DNA of 64,000 nt. It comes from Stenotrophobium sp050739895. GTDB taxonomy: Bacteria > Pseudomonadota > Gammaproteobacteria > Nevskiales > Nevskiaceae. Positions 51,116 through 59,919 of the stretch are shown here, in pieces. The stretch is taken from NCBI GenBank assembly GCA_050739895.1, contig JBOICK010000090.1, positions 24,162 to 88,161 on the forward strand, given 5' to 3'. Below the pieces are notes generated by a model. The model had not been told where the DNA came from and made no database searches. It worked only from the letters and a program-made list of their open reading frames with translations. The position numbers and the translations under genes are program-made. Position 1 is the stretch's first letter; every line of letters begins with the position of its first letter.

Positions 51116-52699
51116 ATGATCGCAACCGCAACCCTAAACCCACCCATCCGGCGTGCCCTGCTGTCGGTTTCCGACAAAGCTGGCATCGTCGAATTTGCCG
51201 TAGGCCTTGTCGCGCGCGGCATCGAAATCCTTTCCACCGGCGGCACCTACAAACTGCTGAAAGACTCCGGTGTGGCGGCAAAGGAGGTCAGCGCGCACAC
51301 CGGCTTCCCGGAGATCATGGATGGCCGCGTCAAGACGCTGCATCCGAAAATCCACGGCGGCATCCTCGGCCGCCGTGGCCAGGACGACGCAGTGATGACG
51401 CAACACGGCATCGCGGCAATCGACCTGGTGGTGATCAACCTCTATCCGTTCGAGCAGACCGTGGCCAAACCCGGTTGCACGCGCGAGGACGCCATCGAGA
51501 ACATCGACATCGGCGGCCCGGCGATGCTGCGCGCAGCCGCCAAGAACCATGCCTGGGTCACGGTGCTGGTGGAACCGGACGACTATGCACGGGTGCTCAC
51601 AGAACTGGATCATGGCGGCGTCACCCAAGCCACGCGTGAGGCGCTGGCGCTGAAGACTTTCGCCCACACCTCGCGCTACGACGCAGCGGTGGCGGCGTAT
51701 CTGAGCAGCGCATCTATTGAGGGCAAGCGCAACACCTTCCCCGGCGTGCTGGGCCTGCAACTGCACAAGAAACAGGAACTGCGCTACGGCGAAAACCCGC
51801 ATCAACGCGCTGCGTTCTACGCCGAACGCAACGCACCGGCCGGCAGCATCGCCGCCGCAGTGCAGATCCAGGGCAAGGAGCTGTCCTACAACAACATTGC
51901 AGACGCCGACGCCGCGCTGGCCTGCGTCAGCGCTTTCGTCAAACCCTGCTGCGTCATCGTCAAGCACGCCAACCCCTGCGGCGTCGCGGTCAGCCTCGAC
52001 GGCATCCTCACGGCCTATAACCTCGCCTGGCAGACCGACCCAACCTCGGCTTTCGGCGGCATCATCGCCTTCAACCGCGAGCTGGATGCGGCGACGGCTA
52101 AAGCCATCGTCGAGCGCCAGTTCGTCGAAGTGATCATCGCGCCCGCCGTCACCGCCGAGGCCAAGGCCATCGTCGCCGCCAAGCAGAACGTGCGCCTGAT
52201 GGAGTGCGGCCAATGGCCGGCAACGCCGGCAGCGACTTTTGACTACAAGCGCGTCAACGGTGGCCTGCTGGTGCAGGACAATGATCTCGCGCTGCCTTCG
52301 CCCGAGAAACTCAAGGTCGTGACCCAGCGCTCGCCGACCGAGGCCGAGATCCACGACCTGATTTTTGCCGCCAAAGTCGCCAAGTTCGTCAAATCCAACG
52401 CCATCGTCTACGCCCGCAACCGCCAGACCATCGGCATCGGCGCCGGCCAGATGAGTCGCGTGTACTCCGCGAAAATCGCCGGCATCAAGGCGGCGGATGA
52501 AAATCTGGAAGTACCCGGTTCGGTGATGGCTTCCGACGCCTTCTTCCCGTTTCGTGATGGCATCGACGCTGCCGCGGCGGCAGGCATCAGCGCTGTGATC
52601 CAGCCCGGTGGCTCGATGCGCGACAATGAAGTGATTGCCGCCGCCGACGAAGCCGGCATGGCGATGGTCTTCACCGGCGTGCGCCATTTCCGCCACTAA
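51116..52699 (+). CDS. purH: Bifunctional AICAR transformylase/IMP cyclohydrolase
   Basis: A 527-residue enzyme for the last two steps of IMP synthesis. The IMP cyclohydrolase domain (IRRALLSVSDKAGIVEFA; HPKIHGGILGRRG; NLYPFEQTV) precedes the formyltransferase domain (LRYGENPHQRAAFY; CVIVKHANPCGVAV; RDGIDAAAAAGISAVIQPGG). ATG 51116 gives the family length; in-frame upstream ATGs at 51074 and 51092 lie within the hairpin. Everything expected is present. Confidence 0.96.
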   Translation: MIATATLNPPIRRALLSVSDKAGIVEFAVGLVARGIEILSTGGTYKLLKDSGVAAKEVSAHTGFPEIMDGRVKTLHPKIHGGILGRRGQDDAVMTQHGIAAIDLVVINLYPFEQTVAKPGCTREDAIENIDIGGPAMLRAAAKNHAWVTVLVEPDDYARVLTELDHGGVTQATREALALKTFAHTSRYDAAVAAYLSSASIEGKRNTFPGVLGLQLHKKQELRYGENPHQRAAFYAERNAPAGSIAAAVQIQGKELSYNNIADADAALACVSAFVKPCCVIVKHANPCGVAVSLDGILTAYNLAWQTDPTSAFGGIIAFNRELDAATAKAIVERQFVEVIIAPAVTAEAKAIVAAKQNVRLMECGQWPATPAATFDYKRVNGGLLVQDNDLALPSPEKLKVVTQRSPTEAEIHDLIFAAKVAKFVKSNAIVYARNRQTIGIGAGQMSRVYSAKIAGIKAADENLEVPGSVMASDAFFPFRDGIDAAAAAGISAVIQPGGSMRDNEVIAAADEAGMAMVFTGVRHFRH

Positions 52700-52792
52700 A
52701 AAGAGCTTCCTGGCGTGTGGCCACGGCCATACTCCATTGATACCGGCACGCGCTGCTCCAATAATGGCGCCCCGCTCACCACGGACGCACCC

Positions 52793-53563
52793 ATGTCCCG
52801 AACCCTCGATGTCAGCACCTCCGTCCTCGCCAGCCAGTTGCGCGGCTGGCGCGGCAGCATGATCCGCCGCGCTACGCGCAAACAGCCGGAACAGCCGCTG
52901 CAGCTTTACGAGTTCGAGGCCAGTCCATTTTGCCGGCTGGTGCGCGAACGGCTCACAGAGTTGGACCTGGATGTGATGGTCTATCCGTGCCCGAAGGGCG
53001 GCAAACGCTTCCGCCCGATGGTGCAGAAGCTTGGCGGCAAGCAGCAGTACCCGTTCATGATCGATCCCAACACCGGCACCTCGCTGTTTGAATCGGCTGA
53101 CATCATCCGCTATGTCAGCCAGACCTACGATGGCATCGCGCGCAATCCGCGCGGCCTGCGCCGCCAGTTCGCGCTGGGCATGGCCTTACTCGCCACTGTC
53201 AGCCGTGTCACACACGGGCCGCGCGGGCTGAAAGTACGCCCATCCAAAGCTCCGGCGAAACCGCTCGAGCTTTACAGCTTCGAGTCCAGTCCCTACTCGC
53301 GACTGGTACGCGAAGTGCTGTGCGAACTGGAATTGCCCTACTTGCTGCACAACACCGGCAAGGCGCGCTGGCAGGATATCGGCCCGCCGAAGATGCGTGA
53401 ACGCCTGTCGCGCGGCATGGCGACCGTCGGCCGCAACCGCATCGCGCTGGAACAGCGTACCGGCCGCGTGCAACTGCCGTACCTGATCGATCCCAACACC
53501 GGCGTCGAGATGTACGAATCCGCTGACATCGTCGCCTATCTCGAAAAAACCTATGCGGCGTGA
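52793..53563 (+). CDS. Glutathione S-transferase N-terminal-like protein with two thioredoxin folds
   Basis: The 256-residue product consists of two homologous thioredoxin-fold halves (about 45-120 and 165-256). The first has LYEFEASPFCRLVRERLTEL and PFMIDPNTGTSLFESADIIRY; the second has LYSFESSPYSRLVREVLCEL and PYLIDPNTGVEMYESADIVAY. The catalytic Cys of the first half (SPFC) is Ser in the second (SPYS). No C-terminal helical GST domain follows. This suggests an internal duplication, with glutathione binding retained and catalysis in the first half only. The exact reaction is unknown. It overlaps the GNAT gene start by 11 bp. Confidence 0.8.
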   Translation: MSRTLDVSTSVLASQLRGWRGSMIRRATRKQPEQPLQLYEFEASPFCRLVRERLTELDLDVMVYPCPKGGKRFRPMVQKLGGKQQYPFMIDPNTGTSLFESADIIRYVSQTYDGIARNPRGLRRQFALGMALLATVSRVTHGPRGLKVRPSKAPAKPLELYSFESSPYSRLVREVLCELELPYLLHNTGKARWQDIGPPKMRERLSRGMATVGRNRIALEQRTGRVQLPYLIDPNTGVEMYESADIVAYLEKTYAA

Positions 53564-54107
53564 AGCAGTCACGACCTGGTATCTCGAAACACGCTCACCA
53601 CAGGAATTGCGGCCGGCACGGGTTCCCGACCCGGCACCGCTGATCATGCACGCACAGATGCCGCTGCCTGCGCTCAACCGCTTTCTCTATAGCGCTGTCG
53701 GCGGCGACTGGCACTGGACCGACCGGTTGGGGTGGAGCCATGCGCGCTGGCTGCAGTATCTCGACCGCCCGCAACTGCAAACCTGGGTGATGCACACCTG
53801 CGGCACGCCGGCCGGCTACGTTGAGCTCGAGGCACAGGCGGGCGGCGATGTCGAACTCGCCTATTTCGGCCTGCTGCCGCAGTTCATCGGCAAGGGCCTC
53901 GGCGGCCATCTGCTCAGCGTGGCGATCCGGCGTGCCTGGGAAATGCATGCCGTGAAACGGGTCTGGGTCCACACCTGCACGCTCGACGGACCACAGGCAC
54001 TGACGAACTACCAGGCACGCGGCATGGTCATCTATAAATCCGAAACCGTGGACAAAGAACTTGCCGAAACTCCCCGCCGCTGGCCTGACGACACCGATGC
54101 GCATTAG
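53553..54107 (+). CDS. GNAT family N-acetyltransferase
   Basis: A 184-residue acetyltransferase. The GNAT core is GYVELEAQAGGDVELAYFGL, with the acetyl-CoA motif LLPQFIGKGLGGHLLSVAI (Q/R-x-x-G-x-G/A) and VWVHTCTLDGPQALTNYQARG. Its acceptor is unknown. It overlaps the preceding gene by 11 bp and the following phosphoesterase by 11 bp, so it is part of a tightly coupled operon. Its N-terminal 50 residues (EAVTTWYLETRSPQELRPAR) lead into the fold without a signal peptide. Confidence 0.85.
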   Translation: MRREAVTTWYLETRSPQELRPARVPDPAPLIMHAQMPLPALNRFLYSAVGGDWHWTDRLGWSHARWLQYLDRPQLQTWVMHTCGTPAGYVELEAQAGGDVELAYFGLLPQFIGKGLGGHLLSVAIRRAWEMHAVKRVWVHTCTLDGPQALTNYQARGMVIYKSETVDKELAETPRRWPDDTDAH

Positions 54108-54927
54108 AAATCTAGTCTTGCTGCTGATCGCCGCAATCGGCGCCGTGCTGGCATTGCAGGCGTTCTGGATCGAGCCCGATTCGCTGCGCGTGAATGACTA
54201 CGACCTGCCGCTGATGCACTGGCCAGTCTCCCAAAATGGGCTGCGCATCGCGCTGATCGGCGATCTGCACGCCGGCGCGCCGTTCATCGACGAGGCCAAG
54301 ATCGACCGCGTGGTGGCGATGGCCAACGCGTCGCATCCCGATCTGATCCTGCTGGCTGGGGACTACCTGATGATCGGCACGCTTTTCGGGCACTACATGC
54401 CGCCGGATGTGATCGCAGCACACCTGTCACACCTGCATGCGCCGCTCGGTGTTTTTGCGGTTCTGGGCAATAACGATGATTACGATGGCCACCGCGCCAG
54501 CGTGCTCGCGGCATTCAAGCAGAACGGCATTGTCACGCTGGAAAACCGGGTGCAGCGCATCCGCAGCGGCCGTTACCAGTTCTGGCTGGCCGGGCTTTCC
54601 GACTACAGCACCATCGGCTCCGATCCGCTGCTGGTGCTCAAGGGCGTGGACGACGATGCGCCAGTCATCGCCCTGACCCACGATCCGATTGTGTTTTACC
54701 GGGTTCCGCCGCGTATCAACGTGCTGCTGGCCGCGCACACGCACGGCGGCCAGGTGCGCTTTCCGCTGATTGGCGCGCCGGCCTTACGCCATTCCAAGTA
54801 CGTACGCTGGCACTATCGTGAAAAAACAGACATGTTCATCACCACCGGCATCGGCACCAGCAATCTCGCCGTGCGTTTCGGCGTGCCGCCGGAGATCTCC
54901 GTGCTGACCTTGCATCAGGACCGATGA
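54097..54927 (+). CDS. Metallophosphoesterase, membrane-anchored (YkuE/LpxG-like)
   Basis: A 276-residue calcineurin-like phosphoesterase. An N-terminal membrane anchor (IRNLVLLLIAAIGAVLALQAF) is followed by metal-binding motifs in order: LIGDLHAG (DxH), LLAGDYL (GD), VLGNNDDYDG (GNND), ALTHDP and AAHTHGGQV (GHxH variant). It probably cleaves a phosphodiester or phospholipid headgroup at the membrane. ATG 54097 overlaps the GNAT stop; a TTG at 54061 is open but does not precede the anchor naturally. Confidence 0.85.
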   Translation: MRIRNLVLLLIAAIGAVLALQAFWIEPDSLRVNDYDLPLMHWPVSQNGLRIALIGDLHAGAPFIDEAKIDRVVAMANASHPDLILLAGDYLMIGTLFGHYMPPDVIAAHLSHLHAPLGVFAVLGNNDDYDGHRASVLAAFKQNGIVTLENRVQRIRSGRYQFWLAGLSDYSTIGSDPLLVLKGVDDDAPVIALTHDPIVFYRVPPRINVLLAAHTHGGQVRFPLIGAPALRHSKYVRWHYREKTDMFITTGIGTSNLAVRFGVPPEISVLTLHQDR

Positions 54928-55559
54928 GCCCGCTGACACTGTTCTTCACTGTTGCCGCCGCACACCTGCTGGCGGTGATGAGCCCCGGCCCCGACTTCGC
55001 GATGGTTACGCGCCAGACGCTGGCCCATGGCCGCACCGCCGGCGTGTGGACCGCGATGGGCATCGGCAGCGGCATCACCGTCCACGTTGCCTGGGCGATG
55101 TTTGGCATGGACTGGGTGATCGAACGCTTTCCGCCATTACTGGAATTGCTGCGCTACGCCGGCGCGGCGTTCCTGATTGTCATGGGTGCCAGGGCGATCC
55201 GCGCACAACCGGCGCATGCGGATGCATCGCTGAGCGCGCCGCTCACGCCGGGCAGCGACGTGCACAACTTTGGCATCGGCGTGCTGACCAACGTGCTCAA
55301 TCCCAAGGCGCTGCTGTTCTTCATGGCACTGTGCTCGGCGGTCATCACCGGCGCGACGCCGGTGTGGCTGCGCATCGCACTGGGGCTGTGGATGGTGTTG
55401 TCCACCGCGGCGTGGTTCAGTCTGGTCAGCTTCACACTCGGTCATGCACACGTGCGCCAACGCCTGACCGCCTCGGCGCACTGGATCGACCGCGGCATGG
55501 GCACCATCCTGCTGGCGCTGGGCGCAGGGATGATTCTGAGCGGGCTGCATCTGAGCTAA
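54924..55559 (+). CDS. LysE/RhtB family amino-acid exporter
   Basis: A 211-residue protein with six hydrophobic helices. The RhtB signature is in helix 1-2: VMSPGPDFAMVTRQTLAHGRTAG; NVLNPKALLFF is the second conserved block. Such exporters excrete homoserine, threonine or similar. ATG overlaps the phosphoesterase stop (ATGA), ending the 52.8-55.6 kb operon. Confidence 0.9.
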   Translation: MSPLTLFFTVAAAHLLAVMSPGPDFAMVTRQTLAHGRTAGVWTAMGIGSGITVHVAWAMFGMDWVIERFPPLLELLRYAGAAFLIVMGARAIRAQPAHADASLSAPLTPGSDVHNFGIGVLTNVLNPKALLFFMALCSAVITGATPVWLRIALGLWMVLSTAAWFSLVSFTLGHAHVRQRLTASAHWIDRGMGTILLALGAGMILSGLHLS

Positions 55560-55693
55560 ATGGCGGGGGATTTCGCCCGCACCGGAGATTCCGGAGTTCG
55601 TTGGATTGAATCACACGCACTGGCGGGCCCAGGGATTGTGAATAACAAGCAGCTTCCGCCTTGTACGGACCGTTGATGGTCCCGGTGGCGGCT

Positions 55694-56030
55694 CAGGTCA
55701 ACTTCTGCCGGTACTCGCTGGGCGCCATCCCCGTCATCCGGCGGAAAGCGCGCGTAAAATTGGCGGAATCGCCATAACCGAGCTGATAGGCGATCTGGGG
55801 GATACCGAGATGGCCGCGCGCAAAAGATCGCAGGCGTGATCGAAACGCGCGCGCTGCGCAATCTCGCGGAAACCCCGGCCTTCCTGGTTCAAACGCCGCT
55901 CCACAGTACGCGGCGACAGGTTAAGTATCTTGGCGAGCTCGTCCAGTGAGGTCTGCCCGTCCGCTGCCTCGCGCATCATCATGTGCAGCCAGTCGCCCAG
56001 ACTGGAACGGTTGGCGATCATGCTCAGCAA
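55694..56030 (-). pseudogene. AraC-family regulator remnant with frameshift
   Basis: The C-terminal AraC/XylS DNA-binding region is present but split between frames. One frame gives TSLDELAKILNLSPRTVERRLNQ to DHACDLLRA and then loses the pattern. The next frame resumes with GIPQIAYQLGYGDSANFTRA, RRMTGMAPSEYR and a stop at about 55694. Adding a single G near 55811-55817 would restore LLRAGHLGIPQIA, so a one-base deletion is likely. The long N-terminal arabinose-binding-like domain is also missing upstream. It is therefore broken or a sequencing slip in a truncated gene. Confidence 0.72.
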
Positions 56031-56330
56031 CGTGGCGCGCCGCTCGCTCCCTCACCTCAGGTGAGTACCTCGCTGCTTTGTTCATCGCTCCATCCTCTCA
56101 AAGTTTCGAGCCTCCGAGATAGTCGGGGCGATTCGATCCCGGACGCGCCAAAGACGATGCCTACGTGAACAAGATTTACGACGAGGTGCGACAACGCATC
56201 CACGAGGGGGTCTCGCGGCTTGCGCGGCAGCGGCGCTTGCCTATACTCGGCTAAGCCGGGGTTTGCCAGCCGTTCCCCGATCAGGTCAGCGGCAGGAGTC
56301 AGCAGGCGACAATAAGCAAAGGGGGAAAGC
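56031..56330. other. Degraded intergenic region with a short protein remnant
   Basis: The interval between the AraC remnant and the DUF445 gene. On the plus strand about 43 codons are open, from about 56121 to a TAA at 56253, encoding DDAYVNKIYDEVRQRIHEGV and ending LARQRRLPILG. This looks like the C-terminus of a lost gene, possibly an acyltransferase; identity is a guess. Nothing else is recognised. Confidence 0.4.
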
Positions 56331-57581
56331 ATGCAAAACCTGCACGAGATTGTGGTCGACGTCCAGCACAACTGGATCATCTACCTGTCGATGCCCTTCG
56401 TGGCGGCGACGATTGGATTCGTTACCAAGATCATCGCCATCCGCATGATGTTCGAGCCCATCGAGTTCGTCGGCAAACCACCCTACCTGGGCTGGCAGGG
56501 CATTGTTCCGCGCAATGCGGCGCGCATGGCCGGCATCGCGGTGGACACACTGACGCAGAAGCTGCTCAGGCCGGAAGACCTATTCGCCCGGCTTGACGCT
56601 CAGCGTGTTGCTCAGGAAATCGAACAGCCCTTGCTGGAAGCGGTCGAGGACATCACGCGCGAAGTCGCCCAAATCTATTCGCCGGGCTTGTGGCAGGCTG
56701 CGCCGGAGACGGTGAAACGTCTGCTGATCAAACGCATCCAAGATGAGGCGCCCAACCTGATCCGCGACATCATGGCCGAGATTCAGAAGAACGTGCGCAA
56801 GGTGTTCGACCTCAAGGACATGGTGGTCAGCAACCTGATCAAGGACAAGAAGTTGCTGAATCGAATTTTCCTTGATGTCGGCAAGGGCGAATTCCGTTTC
56901 ATCCGCAACTCCGGACTGTACTTTGGCTTCATGCTCGGCTGTCTCCAGGCCCTCACCTGGGCGGTGACGCACTCACCTCTAGTGATGCCCATTTTCGGCG
57001 GCCTGACCGGCTGGCTCACCGATTGGCTCGCACTGCGCATGGTGTTCGAACCCAAGCATCCGACGCGCTATCTCGGCGTGTTCACCTGGCAGGGGCTGTT
57101 TCTGAAGCGCCGCAAGGAAGTGGCGGGCGAATATGGCCGGCTCATCGCCAAGGAAGTCCTCACACCGTCCAACATCATCAACTCCGTCCTGCACGGCCCG
57201 CTGTCCGACAAGCTCTTCGCCATGATCCAGAAACAGGTGCAAAGGGTTGTGGACGAACAGGCCAGCGTCGCCAAGCCCTTTGTCGTGTTCGCCGTCGGCA
57301 GCGTCAAGTACCACGAAATGAAAGTCATGGTCGCCAACAAGATCATCGAGCGGCTGCCGGAAACCATGAAATACGTGGAGCAATACGCGACCGACGCCAT
57401 GGCGATCGAGAAGAACCTTTCCGAGAAGATGAAGGAGTTGACGCCGGAGGAGTTCGAAGGGCTGCTGCGTCCTGCGTTCCAGCAGGATGAGTGGATCCTG
57501 ATCACGGTCGGCGCGGTGCTCGGCTGCATCGTCGGCGAGTTGCAGGTGCAGATCATGTTGCATCTCGGCGGTATGCACTGA
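56331..57581 (+). CDS. DUF445 family membrane protein
   Basis: A 416-residue protein with an N-terminal hydrophobic helix (WIIYLSMPFVAATIGFVTKIIA), a conserved ALRMMFEP/IRMMFEPIEFVG pattern and GIVPRNAARMAGIAVD. A second copy of the pattern is GLTGWLTDWLALRMVFEP. The C-terminus is a hydrophobic helix (ITVGAVLGCIVGELQVQIML). This is the DUF445 (YheB/YjiN) family, membrane proteins of unknown function. AAAGGGGGAAAG precedes the ATG. It is followed by the DUF4393-like gene 15 bp later. Confidence 0.82.
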   Translation: MQNLHEIVVDVQHNWIIYLSMPFVAATIGFVTKIIAIRMMFEPIEFVGKPPYLGWQGIVPRNAARMAGIAVDTLTQKLLRPEDLFARLDAQRVAQEIEQPLLEAVEDITREVAQIYSPGLWQAAPETVKRLLIKRIQDEAPNLIRDIMAEIQKNVRKVFDLKDMVVSNLIKDKKLLNRIFLDVGKGEFRFIRNSGLYFGFMLGCLQALTWAVTHSPLVMPIFGGLTGWLTDWLALRMVFEPKHPTRYLGVFTWQGLFLKRRKEVAGEYGRLIAKEVLTPSNIINSVLHGPLSDKLFAMIQKQVQRVVDEQASVAKPFVVFAVGSVKYHEMKVMVANKIIERLPETMKYVEQYATDAMAIEKNLSEKMKELTPEEFEGLLRPAFQQDEWILITVGAVLGCIVGELQVQIMLHLGGMH

Positions 57582-57596
57582 GATCATCGCGCCGCC

Positions 57597-58373
57597 ATGA
57601 CGGATATGCCGCCACGTTTTCGGAATCCCGGGACGAAAGGGCGTGAGCGTGGTAGCAAGCGCGCCGGGCCGGACGCCGAAGCGGCCGAACCGGGCTTGAT
57701 GCAGTCCCTGCTGCGCCCTGCGCGGCGCCTGGTTCGGCGTCAACTGGATTTTCTCGAACGTGTGTTGCTGCGCGAGATCAAGCATGTACGGGCAGATCTG
57801 CAGGGCGAAGAGCCAACGGGCAGCGATGCTGGAGGGTCCGCGCTGAAGTCTGACACCGCAGTTTCGGTCGTGCACTCAGGCGGGAATCTGCGAGAACTCA
57901 TGCGCGACCTGCTCGAGCGCTCCACTGACCAGTCCCAGGAAGAATGCGAGACCGAGTATTTCCTCTCGGTCTTGAAGACCCTGGTTCCGGATGAGGCCAG
58001 AATCCTGTCCGCGCTGTCGGATGGCGCCGCCCACCCCCTGATCCATGTCGCGGCCGCATCGCTGTTCGGCGCGTCCACGCGCCAGGTCGTGCAGAACGTG
58101 TCCAACATCGGCAAAGTTGCCGGCGTCCAGTGGGCCAGCGAGACACCAACCTACGTCACTCGCCTGCGCAACCTGGGCCTGGTGGAGACGGGTCCGGAAG
58201 AGCCCTCGCTGCTGGTCAAGTACCAGATTCTCGAAACCGATTCCGCCATCACCACGGCGATCGAGCGGGTCAAGACCGCCGGCAGGCAGAAAGCAAGCAT
58301 CGTGCGGCAGAGCCTGAAAATCTCGCGGCTGGGGCAAGCGCTATGGGATGCCTGCCATCCCGCCGAGGATTGA
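57597..58373 (+). CDS. DUF4393 / Abi-alpha-like protein
   Basis: A 258-residue soluble protein. After a basic, disordered N-terminus (residues 1-45) it has NLRELMRDLLERSTDQSQ, ETEYFLSVLKTLVPDEARIL and HPLIHV, then a C-terminal winged-helix-like part (YVTRLRNLGLVETGPEE). This order resembles DUF4393/Abi-alpha proteins, a family named from abortive-infection loci but with unproven function. It probably shares a transcript with the DUF445 gene. The assignment is moderate; no catalytic motif is visible. Confidence 0.6.
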   Translation: MTDMPPRFRNPGTKGRERGSKRAGPDAEAAEPGLMQSLLRPARRLVRRQLDFLERVLLREIKHVRADLQGEEPTGSDAGGSALKSDTAVSVVHSGGNLRELMRDLLERSTDQSQEECETEYFLSVLKTLVPDEARILSALSDGAAHPLIHVAAASLFGASTRQVVQNVSNIGKVAGVQWASETPTYVTRLRNLGLVETGPEEPSLLVKYQILETDSAITTAIERVKTAGRQKASIVRQSLKISRLGQALWDACHPAED

Positions 58374-58452
58374 GCCTGATGCCATATCCGCGAGGCGCGG
58401 CAACGCGCAACACTTCTGGCGGGGCGGGGCCGATGACAGGATGCGAGTACCG

Positions 58453-58560
58453 ACCCGCTGTGGATACTCGAGCATGCAATGATGTTATATTTTATATTAT
58501 AATACATAATTTATATTATAATTAGTAACAATCTTTCTGTGGATTCCAGCGATAGCGGGT
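58453..58560. repeat. 108-bp dyad element, copy F
   Basis: Exactly 108 bp from ACCCGCT (58453-58459) to AGCGGGT (58554-58560), perfect 7-bp ends. The inner boxes are TGTTAT (58483-58488) and AGTAACA (58524-58530), the second one base off the family box. The core is AT-rich with several TATATT/AATATA mirror segments. It lies between the DUF4393-like gene and the hydrolase gene and ends 89 bp before the latter's ATG. Confidence 0.85.
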
Positions 58561-58649
58561 GATGCCCACGCACTCACCGCTGACTTTCTCCGCAACCAAT
58601 CCAGCGCTTTGCGCGTAAGCTTTTGCAATCTCGCAAACCGGAACTGCGC

Positions 58650-59567
58650 ATGGACATCCGCATCAACGAAATCGCCTTCGAGAGCCACGGCACGCGCATC
58701 CGCGCCGGTCATTTCGAAGCGGCAAACGACAACATGCGCAACAGCGCCGGCGTACCCTGCATCGTCATGGCGCACGGCCTCGGCGGCACACGCGCAGCCG
58801 GACTGGAACCGTTCGCACGTTGCTTCGCGGCAGCCGGCTTTCATGTGCTGTGCTTCGACTACCGCTACTTCGGCAAGAGCGACGGCGAGCCGCGCCAGGT
58901 CGTCTCGGTGCGCGCGCAATTGCAGGACTGGGCTGCGGCGATTGCTTACGCAAGGCGCATGAGCGATGTCGACGGCACGCGCATCGCCACCTGGGGCAGC
59001 TCGTTCTCGGGTTCGCACGCGGTCGCGGCGGCGGTGGCCGACGGCAAAATCGCCGCGGTCAGTTCGCAGGGCGCGATGATGGATGGCGTTGCCTCGCTGT
59101 TCAACCTGATCCGCCAGTGCGGCGTTGTTGCGGCACTTCGGCTCAGCGCCTACGGCCTCGCCGACGCGACCCGCAGCACGCTGGGCATGGGTCGCGTGAC
59201 GATGCCGGTGGTCGGCCTGCCCGGCGAGGTCGCGGCGCTGACCACACCCGACTCCAAACCCGGTTATCTGCGGATCACGCCACCGGAATGGAAAAACGAA
59301 ATCAGCACCAGCTGGGCGCTGACGCTTGCCGCGTACCGCCCCAACAAGATGACGCCGCGGCTGCCCTGCCCCGCCCTGTTCTGCATCGCCACAAAAGACG
59401 TGGTGGTGCCGCCATCAGCGATGGAAGACGGCGCCCGGCGCGCGCCCGACAAAGTCACCGTGAAACGTTATCCGGTGGGACACTTCGATATTTATGTGCC
59501 GCCGATGTTTGAACAGGTCTCGAAAGACCAGACCGAATTCTTTATCCGCACCCTGAAACCGAATTGA
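58650..59567 (+). CDS. Alpha/beta hydrolase
   Basis: A 305-residue cytosolic serine hydrolase. CIVMAHGLGGTRAAGL is the oxyanion loop, FDYRYFGKSDGEPRQ follows, the nucleophile elbow is TWGSSFSGSHAV (G-x-S-x-S/G; Ser about 116), and late acid and His are in FCIATKDVVVPP and YPVGHFDIY. The family includes acyl-transferases and esterases; the substrate is unknown. ATG 58650 matches the family start, and the frame is open to 58623. The ArsC-like gene starts one base after its stop. Confidence 0.82.
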   Translation: MDIRINEIAFESHGTRIRAGHFEAANDNMRNSAGVPCIVMAHGLGGTRAAGLEPFARCFAAAGFHVLCFDYRYFGKSDGEPRQVVSVRAQLQDWAAAIAYARRMSDVDGTRIATWGSSFSGSHAVAAAVADGKIAAVSSQGAMMDGVASLFNLIRQCGVVAALRLSAYGLADATRSTLGMGRVTMPVVGLPGEVAALTTPDSKPGYLRITPPEWKNEISTSWALTLAAYRPNKMTPRLPCPALFCIATKDVVVPPSAMEDGARRAPDKVTVKRYPVGHFDIYVPPMFEQVSKDQTEFFIRTLKPN

Positions 59568-59568
59568 A

Positions 59569-59919
59569 ATGCGCAACCTGATTCTGCATAACCCGCGCTG
59601 CTCCAAGAGCCGCGAAACCCTCAAGCTGCTGCAAGAGCGTGACGCCGAGGTCGAAGTCGTCGAATATCTCGGCCAGCCGCCGGGCAAGGATGAACTGCGC
59701 GAACTGTGCAGGCTGCTCGGCGTCAAGCCGCTGCAGATCGTGCGCACCAAGGACGACTTGTTTTCGGAGCTGGGGCTGACGGCCGACAACGGCTACAGCG
59801 ACGAGCAGTGGCTGGATGTGCTGGTCAGCCACCCCAAGCTGCTCGAGCGCCCGATTGTCGTCATCAACGGCCGTGCCGCAATCGGCCGTCCGCCGGAAAA
59901 CGTGCTGAAGCTGCTTTAG
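59569..59919 (+). CDS. arsC: ArsC family reductase (glutaredoxin-type arsenate reductase)
   Basis: A 116-residue ArsC with catalytic Cys11 in HNPRCSKSRETL, IVRTKDDLF and RPIVVINGRAAIGRPPENVL (the three arginines that bind arsenate/glutathione). It reduces arsenate to arsenite using glutathione and glutaredoxin. No ars operon genes (arsR, arsB) are visible here, so it might serve a different thiol role like YffB/Spx relatives. It overlaps the MOSC gene tail by four bases (convergent). Confidence 0.85.
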   Translation: MRNLILHNPRCSKSRETLKLLQERDAEVEVVEYLGQPPGKDELRELCRLLGVKPLQIVRTKDDLFSELGLTADNGYSDEQWLDVLVSHPKLLERPIVVINGRAAIGRPPENVLKLL

